Shown here: in pieces, positions 7,804-14,246 of the stretch
Position numbering within the stretch: the stretch's first letter is position 1
Layout of the letters: each line of letters starts with the position of its first letter
Source: Labilibaculum sp041595635
Lineage (GTDB): Bacteria > Bacteroidota > Bacteroidia > Bacteroidales > Marinifilaceae
Length of the DNA: 16,324 nucleotides
Direction: 5' to 3'
Assembly (NCBI RefSeq): GCF_041595635.1
Contig: NZ_JBFHJW010000082.1
Location: 1 to 16,324 of the forward strand
The notes under the pieces: model-generated
The model's database searches: none
The model's input: only the letters and a program-made list of their open reading frames with translations
Told to the model about the DNA's origin: nothing
Translations under genes and position numbers: made by a program

Positions 7804-7812
7804 CAATAAAAA

Positions 7813-8184
7813 TTAATCCTTTTTTAGCACCAAGCGAATAACATTATTTACAGCATTCACGTTCACATCTTTTAATTTATTGTCGCTATACGAAATGTAG
7901 TTTGATAAGATGTTGTAGTTTCCTGGAACCACATTTGAAATGGTAAAGTTCCCATCAAAATCAGTATAAACAGTTTCGCTCGATCCTTCGAATCGTATGG
8001 CTACACCAGTTAGCGTTTCACCAGTTTCATTATCTAAAACTACTCCAGATAGACTGGTTGTTGCGACTGATGCCATTTCGGCGCGGTTCATTTCTTTATC
8101 GCTCACAGGCGTAACTACTTTCACTGCTTGGCTTTCAAGACCTAAAGTAAGTAGTGCTACAAAAAGGAAGATAATTTTTTTCAT
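7813..8184 (-). CDS. Small secreted CarboxypepD_reg-like domain protein
   Basis: 123 aa. Residues 1-20 are a signal peptide (MKKII start, cleavage after 'ESQA'). Residues about 44-121 form one CarboxypepD_reg-like (transthyretin-like) beta-sandwich with the signature 'LSGVVLDNETGETLTGVAI', then 'TDFDGNFTISNVVPGNY' and 'ISYSDNKLKDVNV'. This domain is normally the N-terminal extension of TonB-dependent receptors (it is also present in the receptor at 11464), but here it stands alone with no plug or barrel after it: the frame ends with a normal stop and the MORN gene follows after 9 bp. It could be a free periplasmic binding domain that acts on another protein. The start is the first ATG. A truncated receptor remnant is unlikely because the signal peptide, domain and stop are all tidy. 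Confidence 0.85.
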   Translation of the reverse strand: MKKIIFLFVALLTLGLESQAVKVVTPVSDKEMNRAEMASVATTSLSGVVLDNETGETLTGVAIRFEGSSETVYTDFDGNFTISNVVPGNYNILSNYISYSDNKLKDVNVNAVNNVIRLVLKKD

Positions 8185-8264
8185 TTTTTTAGTTTCAAGT
8201 TGCAGATATTAAATACCTTATTATTTTTATAATTAACTTAATCTTCTTATTTTGAAAATGGATT

Positions 8265-8282
8265 TACAAATTGATATTTGTA
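8265..8282. repeat. Inverted repeat TACAAAT-N4-ATTTGTA, possible operator
   Basis: Perfect 7-bp arms at 8265-8271 and 8276-8282 lie in the 214-bp divergent gap between the CarboxypepD_reg-like gene (minus) and the comF-like gene (plus). Size and position fit a dimeric regulator site, but nothing links it to a given regulator. Confidence 0.35.
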
Positions 8283-8297
8283 TCATTTCCTACACAA

Positions 8298-8305
8298 CAA
8301 AAATA
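8298..8305 (-). promoter_or_regulatory. Candidate -7 element for the CarboxypepD_reg/MORN unit
   Basis: The minus strand reads TATTTTTG, matching TAnnTTTG, about 115 bp upstream of the start at 8184. No -33 match is seen at the expected spacing. The inverted repeat at 8265-8282 would lie just downstream of the start point, a position compatible with repression. Confidence 0.25.
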
Positions 8306-8398
8306 GAGTAGTTTGATTCATAGTCGATTAGTATAAGATTATGAAACCATTAAACAAGCGTTAAATTTTTATTGAGAAAATATTACAAAACTAGTTTT

Positions 8399-9103
8399 AT
8401 GAAGGTAAGTCATTCAATATCGATGTATTTTAATGATTTTCTGAACTTATTTTATCCTCGATTGTGCGAGGCATGTGGAAATTATTTATTTAAAAATGAG
8501 GAAACAATTTGCACTAGGTGTTTATTTCTTTTGCCCAAAACAGATTTTCATCTAGAGAAAAATAATCCCGTTTCCATTCTTTTTTGGGGAAGGGTAAATA
8601 TAAGTTATGCCACTTCGTATTATACATTTCACAAGGGGAGCCAATTTCAAAAGTTGATTCACAAATTAAAATACCACAATAAAAAGGAAATTGGAATTGC
8701 TTTAGGAAAGCATTTTGGTGAAAGTTTAAAAAAATCGGATTTTTTTAAGGATATCGATCTTATAATTCCAGTTCCTTTGCATCCTCGAAAAGAGAAAATT
8801 CGAGGATATAATCAGGCGCATATGATTGCCATTGGCTTGGGGCAATCGATGCAAAAACCGGTCGAAATAAATAATTTAATTCGCTTAATTCATACCGAAT
8901 CCCAAACACGAAAAAGCAAATTAGAACGTTGGGAAAATGTAGATAATATTTTTGACATACAACTACCTGATAATTTATGCAATAAGCATATTTTATTGGT
9001 CGACGATGTAGTAACAACTGGTTCAACACTAGAATCGTGCGCACGTGCTATACTAAAGGCAGAAGGTGCAAAAGTTAGTATTGCTACCCTTGCTTATGCT
9101 TAG
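8399..9103 (+). CDS. comF: ComF-family phosphoribosyltransferase-like protein
   Basis: 234 aa from the ATG at 8399; the frame is open to a TTG at 8372, and the ATG at 8423 is also possible. It has the family layout. An N-terminal zinc-finger-like double CxxC follows the 'FYPRLCEACG' opening (C23/C26 and C38/C41). Then come 'LKYHNKKEIG', the conserved 'PVPLHPRKEKIRGYNQA' (123-139), 'TESQTRKSKLERWENV', and the PRPP-binding loop 'VDDVVTTGST' near 201-210. Its length is normal for the family. ComF is linked to DNA uptake in naturally competent bacteria, but homologues occur in most Bacteroidota and the reaction, if any, is not settled. It is not in an operon here: its stop overlaps that of the convergent response-regulator gene by 4 bp, so there is no room for a dedicated terminator. 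Confidence 0.92.
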   Translation: MKVSHSISMYFNDFLNLFYPRLCEACGNYLFKNEETICTRCLFLLPKTDFHLEKNNPVSILFWGRVNISYATSYYTFHKGSQFQKLIHKLKYHNKKEIGIALGKHFGESLKKSDFFKDIDLIIPVPLHPRKEKIRGYNQAHMIAIGLGQSMQKPVEINNLIRLIHTESQTRKSKLERWENVDNIFDIQLPDNLCNKHILLVDDVVTTGSTLESCARAILKAEGAKVSIATLAYA

Positions 9104-9804
9104 TCTACATCTACAAATTTATAACCAACTCCCTTGATGGTTTGGATAAAACGCTCGCCAATTTTCTCGCGTAGTTTTCGAATGTGAACATCGATGGTTC
9201 TGTCACCAACAATAATTTTTTCTCCCCAAATGGCTGCATAAATTTCATCGCGGGTGAACACTTTCTGTGGACGAGAGACCAATAAAAGCAATAATTCGAA
9301 TTCTTTTCGAGGTAAGGAGAATTCTTTTCCATTTTGGATGATGAGATAACGTTCTCGATCGATGGAAATATTTCCTATGGTAATAAGGCGTGTAGAAGAA
9401 TTAGAGGCATCATCGGAAATGCGACCTGATCGTTTTAAAAGAGCATTTACCCGGCTAATAAAAACTTTAGGTTTTATGGGTTTGTTAATATAATCATCGG
9501 CACCTGCTTCGAAACCTGCAATTTGTGAATAATCCTCTCCGCGAGCTGTTAAAAAGGAAATAAGTACATCTTGAAAATCAGGAATTGATCTTATTTTTTC
9601 GCAAGTTTCAATGCCGTCCATTTCTGGCATCATTACATCTAAAATAATAAGGTGAGGATGAAACTTTTTTGCTTTTTCGATGGCTTCTAAGCCATTTTCA
9701 GCTGTTGAAACCTGAAAACCTTCTTTTTTTAAATTATAGCTAAGAAATTCAAGAATATCAGATTCGTCGTCGACCAATAAAATTTTGTAATTGCTACTTT
9801 CCAT
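9100..9804 (-). CDS. OmpR/PhoB-family response regulator
   Basis: 234 aa. The N-terminal receiver domain (about 5-122) has the acidic pair D12/D13, phospho-acceptor D56 in 'LIILDVMMPEMDG', switch T86 in 'FLTAR' and K108 in 'INKPIKP'. The C-terminal winged helix (about 135-232) has 'LPRKEFELLLLLVSRPQKVFTRDEI', the recognition segment 'VGDRTIDVHIRKLREKIG' and the wing 'IQTIKGVGYKF'. All key residues are present, so it should be a functional DNA-binding regulator that is activated by phosphorylation. It is cotranscribed with the histidine kinase 24 bp upstream. The PhoB/PhoP-type assignment is supported by family likeness and by 11-bp-phased direct repeats in the adjacent gap (11059-11333), but other OmpR-group regulators such as RprY look similar. 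Its stop overlaps that of the convergent comF-like gene. Confidence 0.95.
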   Translation of the reverse strand: MESSNYKILLVDDESDILEFLSYNLKKEGFQVSTAENGLEAIEKAKKFHPHLIILDVMMPEMDGIETCEKIRSIPDFQDVLISFLTARGEDYSQIAGFEAGADDYINKPIKPKVFISRVNALLKRSGRISDDASNSSTRLITIGNISIDRERYLIIQNGKEFSLPRKEFELLLLLVSRPQKVFTRDEIYAAIWGEKIIVGDRTIDVHIRKLREKIGERFIQTIKGVGYKFVDVD

Positions 9805-9828
9805 GGTAAGAGTGCTTGTTTAGTTTTA

Positions 9829-10866
9829 TTATTTTGCTTTTTCAAGAGTGAATGTGAAACTTGTACCTTCGCCATAGGTACTGCTTACATTAATGTTTTG
9901 GTTGTGTGCATCGACAATGTGTTTTACGATAGCCAAGCCTAGACCTGAACCGCCCATATTTCTTGATCGACTTTTATCCACTCGGAAAAAGCGTTCAAAT
10001 ATACGGGGTAAGTTATCTGCTTCGATACCAATTCCATTGTCACGAATCTCAAGTAAATAATTTTTATCCATACTCATCACTTCTATATGAGTTGTTCCTT
10101 TGTTGCGACCATATTTAATAGAATTGACAAGTAGATTGTTGAGAACCTGAAAAATTTCCTTTTTATCGGCGTATACAAATTTAGAATTCTCTTTTTCTTG
10201 TGGAAAAATAAGTTTGATGTTATTTTTTTTAGCGCGCATTTCTTGCATTTCAAGAACTTCGTTGATCAAATCGATAATGTTAAATCGTTCATACATCAAT
10301 TTAAGTTCTCCCGATTCTAATTTAGAAATTACTTCCAAATCTTTAACAATAGTAATCATTCGATTGATACTTTTTTCGGTTCGCTCCAAATACATCCTAT
10401 TGATGGTTTTGTCTTCTAAACCACCATCTAAAAGTGTAAGAATGTAACCTTGTATATTAAAGATGGGTGTTTTTAGTTCGTGAGAAACATTTCCAATGAA
10501 TTCTTTGCGGTATTTTTCCTGTTTTTTTAATTGAGCAATTAGTGAACCTCTTTCTTCGCTCCATTCCAGTACATCCATTTCAACAGCATGAAGAGCATCG
10601 CTAGTTTGTACTTTCTCTGCCAAATCTTTATCAATTACCTGAGTGTCGTGAATGGTTTTGTAGAGAATCCGGATTTTTGAATATAAAAACCGATTTACGA
10701 GATATTTGCTTATTTGGTGTATAAGTATACCAGAAATAAGGCCTAGTAGCACAATATAAATAACATGAAAGGGAAGGACGTAACTGATACATGATATTAC
10801 CATAACCAATATAGTAACCAATATACTCAAGGAAAGGGTAAGCTTTTTCGATGAAATCAATTTCAT
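9829..10866 (-). CDS. Membrane histidine kinase (PhoR-like), partner of the response regulator
   Basis: 345 aa. Two N-terminal membrane helices (about 10-30 and 33-52) are joined by only a few residues, so there is essentially no periplasmic sensor domain. A linker with coiled-coil character (about 60-118) leads to the HisKA domain with H129 in 'FIGNVSHELKTPI'. The HATPase domain follows with an N-box ('LNNLLVNSIKYG', N244/N248), a G1 box ('DNGIGI', D276), an F box ('IFERFFRVD') and a G2 box ('GGSGLGLAI', 305-313). This layout is that of PhoR-type kinases, which lack a large periplasmic domain and often sense through another membrane component. It lacks an obvious PAS domain, so it is shorter than E. 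coli PhoR. It is the first gene of the two-gene unit. Confidence 0.93.
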   Translation of the reverse strand: MKLISSKKLTLSLSILVTILVMVISCISYVLPFHVIYIVLLGLISGILIHQISKYLVNRFLYSKIRILYKTIHDTQVIDKDLAEKVQTSDALHAVEMDVLEWSEERGSLIAQLKKQEKYRKEFIGNVSHELKTPIFNIQGYILTLLDGGLEDKTINRMYLERTEKSINRMITIVKDLEVISKLESGELKLMYERFNIIDLINEVLEMQEMRAKKNNIKLIFPQEKENSKFVYADKKEIFQVLNNLLVNSIKYGRNKGTTHIEVMSMDKNYLLEIRDNGIGIEADNLPRIFERFFRVDKSRSRNMGGSGLGLAIVKHIVDAHNQNINVSSTYGEGTSFTFTLEKAK

Positions 10867-10919
10867 ATGTAGAGTTAGTTCTTAGTTAATTCTTCTGGAC
10901 AAAGTTGAGAATAAGCAAA

Positions 10920-10927
10920 CAAATTTA
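10920..10927 (-). promoter_or_regulatory. Candidate -7 element of the kinase/regulator operon
   Basis: The minus strand reads TAAATTTG, an exact match to TAnnTTTG, which would give a leader of about 45 nt. No clear -33 element is found at the expected spacing. Confidence 0.35.
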
Positions 10928-11010
10928 GCTTAGAAAAAGTCAATATTAATCGCGATTCTTTCGTTTTTTCAGAGGTACAATATTTAAATAAAAGTAAGAT
11001 AATTAAAGAT

Positions 11011-11022
11011 ATTAACGTTAAT
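11011..11022. repeat. 12-bp perfect palindrome ATTAACGTTAAT
   Basis: A self-complementary site about 145 bp upstream of the kinase start. It overlaps a pair of TTAA units 11 bp apart (11018 and 11029). It may be an operator or a chance product in AT-rich DNA. Confidence 0.35.
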
Positions 11023-11058
11023 TTTTCATTAATCTTATTGTTATATAAGGCATTGAAT

Positions 11059-11077
11059 CTTAACAAAATCTTAATAT
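11059..11077 (+). promoter_or_regulatory. Pho-box-like direct repeat: two 8-mers with a 3-bp spacer
   Basis: CTTAACAA (11059-11066), a 3-bp spacer AAT, then CTTAATAT (11070-11077): two 8-bp units at an 11-bp period. This has the same architecture as the Pho box described in cyanobacteria (two CTTAACCT-like 8-mers separated by 3 bp). It lies closer to the kinase operon (about 190 bp upstream) than to the receptor gene, so autoregulation is possible. Confidence 0.5.
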
Positions 11078-11183
11078 TTAAGACATAAAAAGATTTCCAC
11101 TTAGTCAATAATTCTTGTAAAAATGACTTCGAATGAGATGGATAAAATCCGAATTTTCTCAAAATAGTACTTCATATTTTTTT

Positions 11184-11234
11184 TGTAACAGAACCGAAGC
11201 AATATTGTAAGACAATTGTAACATAAGGATGTAA
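11184..11234 (+). promoter_or_regulatory. Cluster of four TGTAA units, three in 11-bp phase
   Basis: TGTAA occurs at 11184, 11206, 11217 and 11230. The first three are 22 and 11 bp apart, exactly two turns and one turn; the fourth is 13 bp further on. The extended forms are TTGTAACA, TTGTAAGA, TTGTAACA and ATGTAAAT. This is the arrangement expected for tandem binding of an OmpR/PhoB-type regulator. Confidence 0.5.
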
Positions 11235-11289
11235 ATTACAATTAAAGAGGATGATAGTAGTTGTTTGGTTTTCCATAATATACAGATAA

Positions 11290-11333
11290 TTAACATCAAG
11301 TTTAAGAATAGTTTACATAGCGTTTATTACCTA
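11290..11333 (+). promoter_or_regulatory. Four consecutive 11-bp units resembling PhoP/PhoB boxes
   Basis: Four back-to-back 11-mers all open with TT(A/T)A: TTAACATCAAG (11290), TTTAAGAATAG (11301), TTTACATAGCG (11312) and TTTATTACCTA (11323). Units 1 and 3 fit the B. subtilis PhoP consensus TT(A/C/T)A(C/T)A with a 5-bp spacer; the others are weaker. The block lies 130-175 bp upstream of the receptor start, which is compatible with activation if the start point is near 11390-11400. This is the best operator candidate for the receptor/lipoprotein operon. Confidence 0.55.
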
Positions 11334-11463
11334 ACTTACAATTAACATGAGCTGCCGAGTTTGATAATTTTTACTTAAAGAGGTCTTAGTATTCCGATCA
11401 TATTTCTTTCCTAACATCGCAATGTGAATTAGAAAGAAAATGTATTGACTTATTTTATTAAAA

Positions 11464-14208
11464 ATGATTAAACAATTATTCCTAGTAACGGCACTCGTTT
11501 TTTCTTCGCTTTGTTTGCTTGCACAAACAGGAAGTGTAAGTGGAAATGTAAAGGATGGAAAAACGGGAGAAGCATTAATTGGAGCATCGGTGTATGTAGA
11601 TGGAACAACTATAGGTACGGTTACCGATTTTGATGGAAACTATCAGCTCCCAAATGTTCCGGTAGGAACGCATGTTATAAAGTGTTCTTTTATATCCTAC
11701 GAAACATCTTCGAAAGAAAATATTACTGTAGAGGAGGGAAACTCGGTGAATATTAATTTCGAAATGGGAACTTCAACTGTAGAATTGAACGATGTGAAAG
11801 TGGTTGCCAAAGCCAATAGAGAATCGGAAGTTGTTCTATTAATAGATCAAAAAAAATCGCTTGGAATTAAGCAGTCGATAGGTGCTCAGGAACTGGAATC
11901 ACAAGGTGTTTCGGATGCAGCAAGTGCAGCCTCTAAAATATCCGGTGTTACCAAAAATGAGGGTTCTGGTGATGTATATGTCAGAGGATTAGGAGATAGA
12001 TATTTATCAACAACAATGAATGGTTTACCGATTCCATCGGATGATGTTGAGAAGAAGAATATTGATTTGAATATGTTCTCTACTGATTTAATTAAAAATG
12101 TAAGTATCAACAAAACGTATTCGGTTGATAATTATGGAGACCAGGCTTCGGGGAATATTGATATTGTTTCGAAAACTTATAGCGATAAAATTTCGATAGG
12201 TCTAACTACTAAAGTAAATACAAACGTATTGAAAAGTGGTGTTTTTAATAATTTCAAAACCACTCAGAACTATAATGATGTAAGTTTTGGTTTTTACAAT
12301 CAACCGAATAGTACAATTAGTAATATTACTGATCAAAGTTGGAATACCGAAACAAGAAATATTCCGATTGGTTATGACTTTTCAATTTTAGCAGGTAAGA
12401 AATTTAAACTGTTCGAGAAAGATTTAACGGTGTTTGCAACGCTATCCCACGAAAGTGAAGCATCACATCACCAAGGCTTATATAAAAAATATAGAACGAA
12501 TATATTGTATAAGTCATTTACCGATGCCGAAATTTATAAAACAGAAATAAGTACGACCGGATTGGTAAACCTTACCTACGATTTTAATGCAAATAATAGT
12601 ATCAACCTTAACAGCGTTTGGGTTCACAAATCTTCCGATGAACTGTATGAACAAGGAAGAAATGGTGAAGGTTATGTTTTCGATCAGGATCCACAAGAGG
12701 AAGGTGCCTTTGTAAGAGATCAAAATCTTAAGGAGAGTAGTTTACTGATTAGCCAATTATTAGGAAGCCATAAAATTGGAGATTACAATAAGCTAAACTG
12801 GGCTCTTGCTTACAATACAGTTAAAGCCGAGGAGCCAAACCGTATTCGTAACGAAGTAAATATTCTTGATGAAAATACGGTTCAATTTTCTCATGTGGGC
12901 GATTATCAGCAAAGAAAATCACAACAAAATATCGATGATTCCGAAATTAACGGATATGTAAAAGATGAATTAAAATTTATCGATCTGGATGATAGGAAGC
13001 TGAAATTGAATTTTGGAGGAAACTTTAGAATGAAAGAAAGAGATTTTAACTCCTTATTTATTGGTGTAAAAGCGAAAGGTGTTCAGGTTTCTTCCATCGA
13101 TAATTTAGATGAAGCATTGCTAGATGAAAGTATGTACGATGATGGCACCTTAGTTTTAAAGGAAAGAGATCCTGACTTGTACACTGCTAATTTGGATTCT
13201 TATTCTGCTTATGCAAATACGGTTTTTCAATTGAATAAACTATCGGGTAATATTGGTGCTCGTTACCAACAGGATGAGCTGGATATAGATTGGGATGTTG
13301 CAAATTATGTGGGTAGAACGGGAAGTCTTTCCAATAGCTATACTAATGTTTTGCCTTCCTTAAATTTAAAATATCAGTTAACTGATAAAGCTGCCATTCG
13401 TCTTGCTGCGAGTAAAACAATTACACTACCCGAATTTAAGGAGTTAGCTCCATTCGAATATGTTTCTCCTACCGGTCAGGTTATAAAAGGGAATCCTGAT
13501 TTAATTATTTCGGAGAATTACAATTTCGATTTAAAGTGGGAAGTCTTTCCAACTCCGAAACAATTAATTTCTGTATCGGGATTTTATAAAAAAATTAACG
13601 ATCCTATCAATCTTACCTTAACAAGAGGTTCATCGGGTTACTTTATTTACGAGAATACCGGCGAGAAAGCAGATGTTTACGGCCTGGAGCTAGAAACACG
13701 ATTTGCGATTATAAAAGCACAAACTACCGAAATGCCAGAGCTAAATTTGGTGCTAAACGCTACTAAAATGTGGTTTACGCAAGATCTTCTTGAGGATTAC
13801 CAATACAATAATAAAACAGAATCAGACTTACAGGGAGCATCCGATTTGATTTTTAATGGTACTGTGAGCTTCTCGAATAATAAGGAAAAAGAATTTCAGC
13901 TCGCTCTCACAGGAAACTATTCGTCGGATAAGATTTTTGCCTTAGGTTCTCCTGAAGATAATACTTATAGCGACACATATTTTAATAACGAAATTATTGA
14001 AAAAGGATTTGTTACTCTTGATATGGTAATTAGCAAAAAGCTATCAGATCGATTCTCTATTAAATTTTCCGGAAAAAATTTACTGAATCCAACAATTAAG
14101 CAAACACAAATGCTTGAACCGATTTCGGGGGATGCTTCAAATGAAGTTATTCAGTCCTACAAAAAAGGAATTAAGCTGAGTGTAGGTCTTAAAATCAATT
14201 TGAATTAG
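11464..14208 (+). CDS. TonB-dependent outer-membrane receptor with CarboxypepD_reg domain
   Basis: 914 aa. Residues 1-20 are a signal peptide (cleavage after 'CLLA'). Residues about 22-107 are a CarboxypepD_reg-like domain ('SVSGNVKDGKTGEALIGASVYV', 'TDFDGNYQLPNVPVG'). The plug lies at about 127-237, with 'AASKISGVTKNEGSGDVYVRGLGDRY' and 'LSTTMNGLPIPSDD'. A long 22-strand-type barrel runs to the C-terminus ('GIKLSVGLKINLN'). The plug belongs to the class with 'RGLGDRY..T..NGLPIPS', which is distinct from the SusC/RagA class, and no SusD gene follows. It should move a substrate too large or scarce for porins across the outer membrane, driven by a TonB protein. It is cotranscribed with the beta-helix lipoprotein 38 bp downstream. 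The upstream gap carries Pho-box-like repeats and a divergent two-component pair, which suggests a nutrient-starvation role. The substrate is not determined. Confidence 0.93.
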   Translation: MIKQLFLVTALVFSSLCLLAQTGSVSGNVKDGKTGEALIGASVYVDGTTIGTVTDFDGNYQLPNVPVGTHVIKCSFISYETSSKENITVEEGNSVNINFEMGTSTVELNDVKVVAKANRESEVVLLIDQKKSLGIKQSIGAQELESQGVSDAASAASKISGVTKNEGSGDVYVRGLGDRYLSTTMNGLPIPSDDVEKKNIDLNMFSTDLIKNVSINKTYSVDNYGDQASGNIDIVSKTYSDKISIGLTTKVNTNVLKSGVFNNFKTTQNYNDVSFGFYNQPNSTISNITDQSWNTETRNIPIGYDFSILAGKKFKLFEKDLTVFATLSHESEASHHQGLYKKYRTNILYKSFTDAEIYKTEISTTGLVNLTYDFNANNSINLNSVWVHKSSDELYEQGRNGEGYVFDQDPQEEGAFVRDQNLKESSLLISQLLGSHKIGDYNKLNWALAYNTVKAEEPNRIRNEVNILDENTVQFSHVGDYQQRKSQQNIDDSEINGYVKDELKFIDLDDRKLKLNFGGNFRMKERDFNSLFIGVKAKGVQVSSIDNLDEALLDESMYDDGTLVLKERDPDLYTANLDSYSAYANTVFQLNKLSGNIGARYQQDELDIDWDVANYVGRTGSLSNSYTNVLPSLNLKYQLTDKAAIRLAASKTITLPEFKELAPFEYVSPTGQVIKGNPDLIISENYNFDLKWEVFPTPKQLISVSGFYKKINDPINLTLTRGSSGYFIYENTGEKADVYGLELETRFAIIKAQTTEMPELNLVLNATKMWFTQDLLEDYQYNNKTESDLQGASDLIFNGTVSFSNNKEKEFQLALTGNYSSDKIFALGSPEDNTYSDTYFNNEIIEKGFVTLDMVISKKLSDRFSIKFSGKNLLNPTIKQTQMLEPISGDASNEVIQSYKKGIKLSVGLKINLN

Positions 14209-14246
14209 AAAACTAAATAACCTTTATATTCCAAAATTAAATTAAA

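Larger units (their letters stand above)
10867..11463. other. Intergenic control region (597 bp) between kinase and receptor genes
   Basis: This long AT-rich gap separates two divergent units. It holds a -7-like element for the kinase gene, a 12-bp palindrome and three clusters of short direct repeats at 11-bp spacing (all listed separately). For the receptor gene, TTTG at 11360-11363 with TAGTATTC at 11387-11394 is the best promoter guess, but it is poor, as is common for activator-dependent promoters. A 95-codon open frame on the minus strand (10875-11162) is judged spurious. Confidence 0.6.

Noticed and set aside
7336..7806. YwqK-family antitoxin of a toxin-antitoxin system
   Set aside because: The protein has a signal peptide, and its only operon partner is a secreted CarboxypepD_reg domain, not a toxin; the label reflects MORN-repeat likeness only.
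8372..8398. TTG start of the comF-like gene at 8372
   Set aside because: In-frame ATG codons at 8399 and 8423 are better; the family normally begins shortly before the first CxxC.
10875..11162. 95-codon open frame on the minus strand upstream of the kinase
   Set aside because: It lies in the AT-rich control region, overlaps the kinase -7 candidate and phased repeats, and its product has runs of Leu/Ile/Lys/Phe typical of translated AT-rich non-coding DNA.
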